A stretch of DNA of 9,363 nucleotides from Lysobacteraceae bacterium (GTDB lineage Bacteria > Pseudomonadota > Gammaproteobacteria > Steroidobacterales > Steroidobacteraceae), in contig JAAYXG010000746.1 in the NCBI GenBank assembly GCA_012516015.1, forward strand, positions 1 to 9,363, read 5' to 3'. The position numbers and the translations under genes were made by a program. Positions within the stretch are counted from its first letter, which is position 1. Every line of letters begins with the position of its first letter. This document shows positions 1-5,961 of this stretch, piece after piece. The notes below the pieces were generated by a model. The model made no database searches. It worked only from the letters and a program-made list of their open reading frames with translations, and had not been told where the DNA came from.

Positions 1-1910
1 GGATTCTCGAGGCCGCGCCGCAAGGCCTGCTTCGTCCGCTCGTAAAACTCGGCGAAAAGCGATGCTTTCCAGTTGTTCCAGAGCTTGGGGTTCGTGCCGC
101 GGACATCCGCGACGGTCAGAACGTATAGGTAGTCCAAGTGGATCTGATCGCCGACGAAGGTGGCGAACTCATGAATGACCTTCGGATCGGAGATGTCTTT
201 CTTCTGCGCGGTCATCGACAGCACGAGGTGACTGCGCACGAGCCAGGCGACGAGGCGCGCGTCGTAACGCGACAACCCTTGCTCGAGACAGAATGCTTCC
301 GCATCGACCGAGCCGAGCTCCGAGTGATCGCCGCCGCGCCCTTTCGCGATGTCGTGGAAGAGCGCGGCCAGATACGCGAGCTCCGGCTTCGGGAGCGACT
401 GCATGATGCGCGAGAGCTCGGGCAGCTCATCGTCGTACTTCGGCATCGCGAGACGCCTGAGATTGCTCACGACGAACAACGTATGTGCATCGACGGTGTA
501 CGCGTGAAACAAGTCGTACTGCATGCGCCCGACGATGCGCCCGAACGCGGGTATGTAGCGCCCGAGCACGCCGTAGAGGTTCATGCGGCGCAGCTCGTGC
601 GTGACGCCAACCGGCGCGCTCAGGATCTCGAAGAAAAGCCTGTGATTGCGCGGATGCTGACGGAACTCCTCGTCGATGAGCCAGAGGTGTCGGGTGAGCT
701 GACGAATCGTCGAAGCGCGCACGCCGCGGATCTCGGGATGCTGTTGCAGCACCACGAAGATTTCGAGCAGCGCCGACGGATAGCGATCGAACACTTCGTC
801 GTTCGTGATCTCGAGGTAGTCGTTGCGGATCTGAAAGCGCGGATTGACGGGAATCGGCTCGCTCGCGGAATCGAACAAGATCGCTTCGCGAAAGAGCTGC
901 AGCAGCATTTCGTTGAGCAAGCTCACGTCCATCGCAGTGCGGTAGTAGCGCTGCATGAACTGCTCGACTGCGAGCGTATACGTCGCATCCTCGTAGCCGA
1001 ACATCTTCGCGAGCTTGATCTGATGGTAGAACAGTAGGCGATCTTCGCGACGCTTCGTGAGCACGTGGAGCGCGAAGCGGATCTTCCACAAGTACGCCTG
1101 CGCCGTTTTGAGCTTGCGCAGCTCGCTCTTGGTCAGGAAGCCGTAGTCGACGAGCTCGTCGAGCGATTCGGCACCGAAATGGCGCTTTGCGACCCAGCCG
1201 ATCGTCTGGATGTCGCGCAGGCCGCCGGGACTCGATTTGACGTTCGGTTCGAGGTTGTAAGCCGTGTCGTGGTAGCGGCGGTGGCGCGCCGTTTGTTCAG
1301 CGACTTTCGCTTCGAAAAAGTCCTTCGTCGGCCACACGCGTTCCGGTGCGAGCGCACGGCGCATGGCTTCGAACAGCGTCTCCGGGCCCACCAGCAGCCG
1401 CGATTCGATGAGCGTCGTCGCGACGCTGACGTCCGCGGCGCTTTCCCGCTGACAATCGTCGATCGTGCGGACGCTGTGGCCGACCTCGAGCCCGATGTCC
1501 CACATGAACGTCAGGAACTTCTCGAGGTGCGATTGCCACGACGCCGTCTCGCTCTTCGGCAGCAGGATCAAAATATCGATATCGGAGCACAGGTTGAGCT
1601 CCCCGCGGCCATAGCCGCCCACGGCGATCAGAGCGATCTCGCGCTCATGCTCTCCGACGTGCATGTGCCAGGCGCTTCTCAGCAACGTGTCGACGAGGCG
1701 TGCGCGGTCGCGCACGAGACGCTCGACCGGTTCTTCGTCGAGAAAACGCTGCTGCAGCTTCGCGTCGCCTTCGCTGAGCGCTTGGCGAAACGCGGTTACA
1801 TCGAGTCGATTTGCAGCGAGTGAGGGCTGGAGCGAGGCGAGATAGTCCCAGTCGGGATCGCTCACGGTCGACGTGAGCTCTTCCATGTCTTCGGTCGTGA
1901 TGACGGGCAT
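1..1910 (-). CDS. glnD: Bifunctional [protein-PII] uridylyltransferase / uridylyl-removing enzyme, 3' part beyond window
   Basis: GlnD senses glutamine and adds or removes UMP on PII proteins (GlnB/GlnK), thereby controlling glutamine synthetase and Ntr signalling in the cytoplasm. I translated the minus strand from the ATG at 1910 and found 636 uninterrupted codons to the window edge; the family is about 850-900 residues, so the end of the HD region and the two C-terminal ACT domains lie outside. The nucleotidyltransferase motif GGYGRGELNLCSDIDIL spans residues 98-114, with D110 and D112 as the expected metal-binding pair. The GlnD linker region follows, then the HD phosphohydrolase motif (FHDIAKGRGGDHSELG, H519-D520) for UMP removal. 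Both active sites look intact. The start lies 6 bases after the map stop, with an AGGG at 1915-1918 as weak ribosome-binding site; Met9 (1886) is a less likely start. Co-transcription with map is inferred from spacing. Confidence 0.96.
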   Translation of the reverse strand, partial: MPVITTEDMEELTSTVSDPDWDYLASLQPSLAANRLDVTAFRQALSEGDAKLQQRFLDEEPVERLVRDRARLVDTLLRSAWHMHVGEHEREIALIAVGGYGRGELNLCSDIDILILLPKSETASWQSHLEKFLTFMWDIGLEVGHSVRTIDDCQRESAADVSVATTLIESRLLVGPETLFEAMRRALAPERVWPTKDFFEAKVAEQTARHRRYHDTAYNLEPNVKSSPGGLRDIQTIGWVAKRHFGAESLDELVDYGFLTKSELRKLKTAQAYLWKIRFALHVLTKRREDRLLFYHQIKLAKMFGYEDATYTLAVEQFMQRYYRTAMDVSLLNEMLLQLFREAILFDSASEPIPVNPRFQIRNDYLEITNDEVFDRYPSALLEIFVVLQQHPEIRGVRASTIRQLTRHLWLIDEEFRQHPRNHRLFFEILSAPVGVTHELRRMNLYGVLGRYIPAFGRIVGRMQYDLFHAYTVDAHTLFVVSNLRRLAMPKYDDELPELSRIMQSLPKPELAYLAALFHDIAKGRGGDHSELGSVDAEAFCLEQGLSRYDARLVAWLVRSHLVLSMTAQKKDISDPKVIHEFATFVGDQIHLDYLYVLTVADVRGTNPKLWNNWKASLFAEFYERTKQALRRGLEN

Positions 1911-1916
1911 GCGGCC

Positions 1917-2684
1917 CTAACGTTCGGCGGCGCCGAGCGTGAGCACTTCGCAGCCGGTGTCGGTGACGAGTACCGTATGCTCCCACTGCGCGGACAACGA
2001 ACGATCCTTCGTGATCACAGTCCAGCCGTCGGCGAGCAGTCGCACGTGCCGCTTTCCGGCGTTGACCATCGGCTCGACCGTGAACGTCATTCCGGGTACG
2101 AGCTCCATGCCGCGGCCGCGCTCGCCGTAGTGCAGGATCTGCGGATCCTCATGGAAACCGCGCCCGATTCCGTGTCCGCAATATTCGCGCACGACGCTCA
2201 AGTGCTGGCTTTCGACGAAGGTTTGAATGGCCGCACCGATGTCGCCGACATGCGCGCCCGGCCGAACTTCCCGGATGCCGATCCACATGGCTTCTTTGGT
2301 GATGTCGACGAGCCGCTGGGTCGCCGGTGCAATCTTGCCGACTGCGTACATCCGGCTGGTATCTCCGTGCCAGCCGTCCTTGATCACCGTCACATCGATA
2401 TTCACGATATCGCCGTGCTTGAGGCGCTTCTCGGGGCTCGGAATGCCATGGCAGACGACATGGTTCACGGAGGTGCAGATCGACTTCGGGAACCCGCGGT
2501 AATTGAGGGGAGCGGGAATCGCCTCCTGCACGTTGACGATGTAGTCGTGGCAGCGAGCGTTGAGCTCCTCAGTGGTCACGCCGGGGACGACGTAGGGCTC
2601 GATCATGTCGAGCACGTCGGCGGCGAGCCGACCTGCGATGCGCATGGCGTCTTGTTCGGCGGGCGTTTTGATCGTGACCTGCAT
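1917..2684 (-). CDS. map: Type I methionine aminopeptidase
   Basis: Map removes the initiator methionine from nascent proteins in the cytoplasm. From the ATG at 2684 the product is 255 residues, close to E. coli Map (264), and the N-terminus (MQVTIKTPAEQDAMRIAGRL) aligns with it. The five metal ligands fall at D97, D108, H171, E204 and E235, the same numbering as E. coli, with H79 also present, so the enzyme should be active. Hallmarks are NIDVTV, HGDTS, EYCGHGIGRGFHE and the TFTVEPMVN strand. The frame stays open to an ATG at 2774, which would add 30 residues rich in Ser, Ala and Thr with no family similarity that I recognise. Neither start has a Shine-Dalgarno; I chose 2684 on family length. 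The gene is divergent from rpsB and followed after 6 bases by glnD. Confidence 0.95.
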   Translation of the reverse strand: MQVTIKTPAEQDAMRIAGRLAADVLDMIEPYVVPGVTTEELNARCHDYIVNVQEAIPAPLNYRGFPKSICTSVNHVVCHGIPSPEKRLKHGDIVNIDVTVIKDGWHGDTSRMYAVGKIAPATQRLVDITKEAMWIGIREVRPGAHVGDIGAAIQTFVESQHLSVVREYCGHGIGRGFHEDPQILHYGERGRGMELVPGMTFTVEPMVNAGKRHVRLLADGWTVITKDRSLSAQWEHTVLVTDTGCEVLTLGAAER

Positions 2685-2804
2685 ATGTCGAGAGGAGGCG
2701 TGCGAGGTCGTCGAGGACTGACCGGCTTCGGACGGCGCCGCCCTGGATGTCAGTGATTGCAGTAGGCCGCGCATCGCAAAAAAGGGGGATTTCGGCTAGG
2801 AGGG

Positions 2805-2824
2805 CCGCGAAAAAAAGTTCGCGG
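2805..2824. repeat. Perfect 7-bp inverted repeat between map and the rpsB promoter
   Basis: CCGCGAA (2805-2811) and TTCGCGG (2818-2824) are perfectly complementary around a 6-base A-rich centre. The right arm ends 7 bases before the -35 hexamer of the rpsB promoter. Neither strand has a T-run after the stem, so it is not a classical terminator. It could be a protein-binding palindrome acting on the rpsB promoter, or a hairpin in the map 5' leader. Function is unknown; only the symmetry is seen. Confidence 0.5.
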
Positions 2825-2831
2825 ACCATCG

Positions 2832-2860
2832 TTGGACCATGATCACGTTTATGGTATAAA
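2832..2860 (+). promoter_or_regulatory. Sigma-70-type promoter for rpsB-tsf
   Basis: The -35 hexamer TTGGAC (2832-2837) and -10 hexamer TATAAA (2855-2860) are separated by exactly 17 bases, a near-consensus sigma-70 pair. The bases just after the -10 are GCGCGCG (2861-2867). A GC-rich discriminator is typical of ribosomal-component promoters under ppGpp/DksA stringent control. Transcription would start near 2867-2868, at the edge of a run of seven T (2868-2874), giving a leader of about 135 bases before rpsB. The promoter call rests on motif and spacing; stringent control is inferred. Confidence 0.8.
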
Positions 2861-2879
2861 GCGCGCGTTTTTTTAGCAA
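2851..2879 (-). promoter_or_regulatory. Possible weak divergent promoter for map-glnD
   Basis: On the minus strand, TTGCTA (2879-2874) lies 17 bases from TACCAT (2856-2851), a weak match to the -35/-10 consensus. Its -10 would overlap the rpsB -10 on the opposite strand, so the two promoters would compete. Transcription would start near 2844 and leave a map leader of about 160 bases to the ATG at 2684. It is listed because map needs a promoter somewhere here and I see none better. Confidence 0.2.
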
Positions 2880-2902
2880 CGAATCTCTTCACTTAACACT
2901 CA

Positions 2903-2999
2903 CACTCGACCGGCACATACGACGGGGTGCTTACGAACCGCAAGCGGTGAGTAGGTCGTCGTATGGGGCGAGTGGAGGCTCAACCCCTAAGGAGACTCG
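2903..2999 (+). promoter_or_regulatory. Structured rpsB 5' leader, probable S2 autoregulatory element
   Basis: The leader can fold into a long stem: CACTCG (2903-2908) with CGAGTG (2969-2974), and CATACGACG (2916-2924) with CGTCGTATG (2957-2965), nine perfect pairs. Inside, ACCG (2937-2940) pairs with CGGT (2945-2948) around a CAAG loop, flanked by opposed GA dinucleotides (2935-2936 and 2949-2950) that could form tandem sheared G-A pairs. GGGGT (2924-2928) is complementary to ACCCC (2983-2987), just before the Shine-Dalgarno, allowing a pseudoknot. CGAGT (2969-2973) could instead pair with ACTCG (2995-2999), placing the Shine-Dalgarno in a loop. In gammaproteobacteria S2 is known to repress rpsB-tsf through its leader. 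That this RNA is the equivalent is inferred; the complementarities are seen. Confidence 0.55.
2989..2994 (+). promoter_or_regulatory. Shine-Dalgarno of rpsB
   Basis: AAGGAG lies 8 bases before the rpsB ATG. It is the strongest ribosome-binding site in the window and fixes the start at 3003. It sits inside the alternative pairing CGAGT/ACTCG of the leader, so its accessibility may be regulated. Confidence 0.85.
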
Positions 3000-3002
3000 A
3001 TC

Positions 3003-4025
3003 ATGGCCAGCGTGTCCATGCGACAGATGCTGGAAGCGGGCGTCCATTTCGGACATCAAACCCGTTTCTGGAACCCCAAGATGGCGCCGTACATCTTCGG
3101 GGAACGCAACCGAATCCACATCATCAATCTCGAAAAGACGCTTCCCTTATACAACGAAGCAGCGGCGTTCGTGCGCCAAGTCGTCGCCGACGGCGGCCGC
3201 GTGCTGTTCGTGGGTACGAAGCGCTCCGCTCGCGAGGCGGTCAAGCAGGCCGCAATCCGCTGCGGCATGCCGTATGTGAGTCACCGCTGGCTCGGCGGCA
3301 TGTTGACGAACTTCAAGACGGTGCGTCAGTCGATCAAGCGCCTGATGACGCTCGACGAGATGGCGCAGAACGGCACGCTCGAGCAGCACAGCAAGCGCGA
3401 AGCTCAAGGGCTGCGCCGCGAGCGCGAGAAGCTCGAGCGCAGCTTGGGCGGCATCAAAGAGATGGAGTCGCTCCCCGATCTGTTGTTCGTCATCGACGTC
3501 GGTCACGAGCGCATCGCGATCAATGAAGCGAAAAAGCTCGGCATTCCTGTCGTCGCGGTCGTCGACACGAACTGCGCGCCCGATGACGTCGATTACGTAA
3601 TTCCCGGCAACGACGACGCCATGCGTGCGATTCAGCTCTACGCCGAAGGTATCGCCGATGCGGTGCTCGAAGGCCGTTCGGCTATTCCGGAAGTGCCTGC
3701 GGGCGAGGACGAGTTCGTCGAGCTCGACGAAGAGGGCAAGCCGAAGCCGAGAACAGGTGCGCCGGCCCCACGCCGCGGTAAGACCGCTGCCGTGAAGAAG
3801 AAGGCGACGACTCGTCGTCGTGCGCCGGAGAAGGTGGAGGACGATCAAGTCGAAGAAGTCGTCGCAGCAGAAGTCGACGATGTCGAAGCGGACGTCTCGC
3901 CGGAAGAATTCATGGCACGCCGCCGTGCCGCGCTCGCGAAGCGCAAGCCCGCGAGCACGGATGCGCCGGCAGCAGCAGATGCGCCGGCTGCAGCAACCCC
4001 GACGACCGATACGCCCGCGGAGTGA
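3003..4025 (+). CDS. rpsB: 30S ribosomal protein S2 with long C-terminal extension
   Basis: S2 is a late-assembling protein of the small ribosomal subunit, needed to anchor S1 near the mRNA exit. The product is 340 residues, against 241 in E. coli. Residues 1 to about 228 are canonical: [13 protein letters not shown] (15-27), the central coiled-coil insertion (about 105-155), [11 protein letters not shown] (94-104), [20 protein letters not shown] (187-206). Residues from about 232 onward are extra: an acidic patch (233-245), a Lys/Arg/Ala stretch (256-276), a second acidic segment (277-302), a basic helix-like [17 protein letters not shown] (299-315) and an Ala/Pro/Thr tail. Third-position GC bias continues through the tail and the frame is unbroken, so it is coding. 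tsf begins 3 bases after the stop. Regulation is probably by the stringent-type promoter and the structured leader. Confidence 0.97.
   Translation: MASVSMRQMLEAGVHFGHQTRFWNPKMAPYIFGERNRIHIINLEKTLPLYNEAAAFVRQVVADGGRVLFVGTKRSAREAVKQAAIRCGMPYVSHRWLGGMLTNFKTVRQSIKRLMTLDEMAQNGTLEQHSKREAQGLRREREKLERSLGGIKEMESLPDLLFVIDVGHERIAINEAKKLGIPVVAVVDTNCAPDDVDYVIPGNDDAMRAIQLYAEGIADAVLEGRSAIPEVPAGEDEFVELDEEGKPKPRTGAPAPRRGKTAAVKKKATTRRRAPEKVEDDQVEEVVAAEVDDVEADVSPEEFMARRRAALAKRKPASTDAPAAADAPAAATPTTDTPAE
3960..3995 (+). repeat. 18-bp tandem duplication in the S2 tail
   Basis: Two adjacent 18-base copies (3960-3977 and 3978-3995) differ at one position (A3971 versus T3989). Each encodes Asp-Ala-Pro-Ala-Ala-Ala. 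The duplication lies in the low-complexity end of rpsB and probably arose by replication slippage, suggesting the tail length varies between relatives. Confidence 0.8.
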
Positions 4026-4028
4026 TAC

Positions 4029-4919
4029 ATGGCCGTTACAGCAGAAGCAGTGAAGTTGCTCCGGGAGCGCACCGGAGCGGGCATGATGGAGTGCAAGAGG
4101 GCGCTCGTCGAAACGAACGGTGATCTGGATGCGGCCGCCGAGCTCATGCGCAAGGCGGGTCTCGCGAAGGCAGACAAGAAGGCTGCGCGGGTCGCGGCGG
4201 AAGGCGTGATCGTGATCGAGCGCAGCGCCGACGGCAAGCGCGCTGCGGTTGCCGAGATCAATTGCGAAACCGACTTCGTCGCGCGCGAGCCGGACTTTCA
4301 AAATTTCGCGGCGAACGTTGCGAAGCTCGTGCTCGAGCACGGACCGGCTTCGCTCGATGCGCTCGCGGCGCTGAGCTTCGACAGCGGAGCGTCGGTGGAC
4401 GAGGCACGACGCGCGCTGATCGCGAAGATCGGCGAGAATATCAGCGTGCGGCGCTTCGCCGTGCTCGAGGCTCCGGCGGTCGTCGGCGTCTACCTCCACG
4501 GAACCCGCATCGGCGCGCTCGTCGCGATGAAATCGGGCGACGAGGCGGTTGCCAAGGACATCGCGATGCACGTCGCCGCCATCAATCCACGGCACGTGTC
4601 GTCCTCGGAAGTGCCCGAGGAGGCCATTGCCAAAGAGCGGTCGATCTTCCTGGAACAGGCGAAGAGCGATCCGAAGACTGCGGGCAAGCCGCAGGAGATC
4701 GTCGACAAGATCACGGAAGGCAAGGTTCGCAAGTGGCTGAGCGAGATCACGCTGCTCGGTCAACCCTTCGTAAAGGACGACAAGCAGACCGTCGAGCAGT
4801 ACCTGAAGAAGGCCGGCGGCGAAGTCGCGGCAATCCTGCGCTACGAGGTCGGCGAGGGCATCGAGAAGAAGCAGGAGGACTTTGCTGCCGAAGTCATGAA
4901 ACAAGTGCGCGGCGAATGA
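4029..4919 (+). CDS. tsf: Translation elongation factor Ts
   Basis: EF-Ts is the guanine-nucleotide exchange factor that regenerates EF-Tu-GTP during elongation. The 296-residue product is slightly longer than E. coli EF-Ts (283). The N-terminal UBA-like domain carries the signature LRERTGAGMMECKRAL (11-26). The EF-Tu contact motif TDFVA is at 81-85; its Asp-Phe pair (82-83) corresponds to the pair inserted into EF-Tu near the Mg2+ site. The core subdomains, including HVAAINPRHVS and KWLSEITLLGQPFVKD, and a C-terminal helical module follow. The start is 3 bases after the rpsB stop; a GGAG at 4019-4022 inside the rpsB end gives 6-base spacing, which implies translational coupling and paired S2/EF-Ts synthesis. 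An intrinsic terminator begins 26 bases after the stop. Confidence 0.98.
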   Translation: MAVTAEAVKLLRERTGAGMMECKRALVETNGDLDAAAELMRKAGLAKADKKAARVAAEGVIVIERSADGKRAAVAEINCETDFVAREPDFQNFAANVAKLVLEHGPASLDALAALSFDSGASVDEARRALIAKIGENISVRRFAVLEAPAVVGVYLHGTRIGALVAMKSGDEAVAKDIAMHVAAINPRHVSSSEVPEEAIAKERSIFLEQAKSDPKTAGKPQEIVDKITEGKVRKWLSEITLLGQPFVKDDKQTVEQYLKKAGGEVAAILRYEVGEGIEKKQEDFAAEVMKQVRGE

Positions 4920-4944
4920 CCAGCGCGTGCTAGCACTGCAATCT

Positions 4945-4975
4945 AGAACCCCGCCTCGGCGGGGTTCTTTATAAT
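4945..4975 (+). terminator. Rho-independent terminator after tsf
   Basis: A stem of ten pairs (4945-4954 with 4959-4968), including CCCCGC/GCGGGG, closes a CTCG loop and is followed by the T-rich TTCTTTATAAT. This is a strong classical intrinsic terminator that separates rpsB-tsf from pyrH. The tail contains a perfect TATAAT (4970-4975), discussed as a possible promoter element. Confidence 0.9.
4970..4975 (+). promoter_or_regulatory. Perfect -10 hexamer in the terminator tail, possible pyrH promoter element
   Basis: TATAAT matches the -10 consensus exactly and lies 132 bases before pyrH, which needs its own promoter downstream of the terminator. No -35-like hexamer occurs 16-18 bases upstream (that space is the terminator stem) and there is no TG extension. 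The match may simply be a consequence of the T/A-rich tail. A second candidate is an extended -10, TG-C-TACTGT (5062-5070), with a poor -35 (TTCGAA, 5040-5045, 19-base spacer). I cannot choose between them. Confidence 0.35.
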
Positions 4976-4983
4976 GAGAGCCG

Positions 4984-5027
4984 CCGCTTCGAGGAGCGGA
5001 CCCAGGCAAAGACAGCCGCCCAGGCTG
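4984..5027 (+). other. Two small hairpins in the tsf-pyrH spacer
   Basis: CCGCT (4984-4988) pairs with AGCGG (4995-4999), and CAGCC (5013-5017) with GGCTG (5023-5027). They lie between the terminator and pyrH and would be in a pyrH leader if transcription began near 4982. The stems are only 5 bp, so they may have no role. Apart from these, the terminator, the -10-like motifs and a short candidate ORF at 5061, I see nothing in the 4920-5107 spacer. Confidence 0.25.
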
Positions 5028-5107
5028 GCCTAGGACAAGTTCGAAAAAGAAGGTCCTCCAGTGCTACTGTTCAGGTTTTCGAGTCTCTCGTTCCAAAGAA
5101 GGCGTTC

Positions 5108-5887
5108 ATGACGGCAAGCATAAAAGCGGGCGGACGATTGCACGGTGAGCCTGCCGGACACGGTTTGCGGCGTATCCTTTTAAAGCTGTCGGGCGAGGCC
5201 CTCATGGGCGAGGAGGACTACGGCATCGATCCGCAGATGCTCAAGCGGGTCGCGAACGAGATTCGCGAAGTGATGAGTCTCGGCATGCAGGTTGCCGTCG
5301 TCATCGGCGGAGGCAATATCTTTCGCGGCGCGGGGCTCGCGCGAGCGGGAATGGATCGCGTGACCGGCGATCACATGGGCATGCTCGCAACGGTGATGAA
5401 TTCGCTCGCGATGCAGGATGCGCTCGAGGCGCTTGGACTGTATGCGCGCGTCATGTCCGCGATTCGCATCAACGAGGTTTGCGAGGAGTACATTCGTCGC
5501 CGAGCCGTGCGTCATCTCGAGAAGGGGCGGGTCGTCATTCTCGCCGCCGGCACCGGCAATCCCTTCTTCACGACCGACACGGCGGCAAGCTTGCGTGCGA
5601 TCGAGATCAACGCCGACCTGCTGCTCAAGGCGACGAAGGTCAACGGCATCTACACCGACGATCCTGTGCGCAATCCGAAAGCGACTCGGTATTCCAAGCT
5701 CACGTTCGACAAAGTTTTGATGGATCGCTTGAACGTGATGGATGCGACGGCAATCGTGATGTGCAGGGACAACAACTTGCCGCTGCGCGTGTTCGATCTG
5801 ACGAAGCCGGGAGAGTTGTTGCGCATCGTGCGCGGCGAGGACGTCGGCACTTTGGTAGTGAATGGCCAGGACGCGGCTGGCGATTAG
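5108..5887 (+). CDS. pyrH: UMP kinase
   Basis: PyrH phosphorylates UMP to UDP with ATP, the committed step towards UTP and CTP, and belongs to the amino-acid-kinase fold. The 259-residue product exceeds E. coli PyrH (241) through about 10 extra residues at the N-terminus and a few at the C-terminus. Motifs in order: [10 protein letters not shown] (23-32) phosphate loop, [12 protein letters not shown] (65-76), [12 protein letters not shown] (87-98) for UMP binding and the allosteric region, [14 protein letters not shown] (147-160), and [13 protein letters not shown] (174-186) for ATP binding. The ATG at 5108 is chosen because AAGAAGG (5096-5102) precedes it by 5 bases and no other in-frame start fits. 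It lies 188 bases after tsf behind a terminator, so it probably has its own promoter; frr follows after 74 bases. Confidence 0.97.
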   Translation: MTASIKAGGRLHGEPAGHGLRRILLKLSGEALMGEEDYGIDPQMLKRVANEIREVMSLGMQVAVVIGGGNIFRGAGLARAGMDRVTGDHMGMLATVMNSLAMQDALEALGLYARVMSAIRINEVCEEYIRRRAVRHLEKGRVVILAAGTGNPFFTTDTAASLRAIEINADLLLKATKVNGIYTDDPVRNPKATRYSKLTFDKVLMDRLNVMDATAIVMCRDNNLPLRVFDLTKPGELLRIVRGEDVGTLVVNGQDAAGD

Positions 5888-5920
5888 GGCGGCGGTAGGA
5901 TAGAGATTCGGACCTCTTAC

Positions 5921-5948
5921 TAACCGCTAACCGCTAACCACTAGCCGC
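5921..5948 (+). repeat. Four-copy 7-bp tandem repeat between pyrH and frr
   Basis: Four head-to-tail heptamers, TAACCGC, TAACCGC, TAACCAC and TAGCCGC, fill 5921-5948. The first two are identical and the last two each carry one change. The array occupies over a third of the 74-base pyrH-frr spacer and ends 13 bases before the frr ATG. Such short arrays can expand or contract by slippage; in non-coding DNA this would change the spacing before frr. No function is evident. Confidence 0.85.
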
Positions 5949-5960
5949 TCGCGGAGCGCT
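5943..5960 (+). promoter_or_regulatory. Hairpin holding the frr Shine-Dalgarno
   Basis: AGC (5943-5945) pairs with GCT (5958-5960) and GCTC (5947-5950) with GAGC (5954-5957), with one bulged C (5946) and a GCG loop. The likely frr Shine-Dalgarno, GGAG (5953-5956), lies in the loop and 3' arm, 5 bases before the ATG at 5962. A closed hairpin would hide it, so frr translation might depend on ribosomes or factors opening it. Only the complementarity is seen. Confidence 0.45.
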
Positions 5961-5961
5961 T

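Noticed and set aside
138..1823. Plus-strand open frames of 299 and 252 codons in the left arm
   Set aside because: Both are antisense to glnD, whose continuous minus-strand frame carries clear nucleotidyltransferase and HD motifs.
1..1910. Possibility that glnD is broken, because only short minus-strand frames are bounded by stops here
   Set aside because: Direct translation from 1910 gives one uninterrupted frame to the window edge; it merely lacks a stop inside the window.
2884..2898. A boxA-like string, CTCTT...TTAACA, in the rpsB leader
   Set aside because: The match to the antitermination boxA needs a 4-base insertion, no boxB or boxC is evident, and the single imperfect match is weak.
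2927..2950. A 7-codon GTG frame in the rpsB leader ending at TGA
   Set aside because: It has no Shine-Dalgarno, lies inside the stable stem, and is short enough to be chance.
3147..5009. A 620-codon open frame on the minus strand opposite rpsB and tsf
   Set aside because: It is fully antisense to two certain genes, has an Arg/Leu/His/Asp-rich composition with no recognisable domain, and is explained by GC-rich third positions keeping the complementary frame free of stops.
5921..5948. The heptamer array read as a CRISPR or integrase attachment site
   Set aside because: Units are 7 bp with no spacers, no cas or integrase gene is nearby, and there is no second copy in the window.
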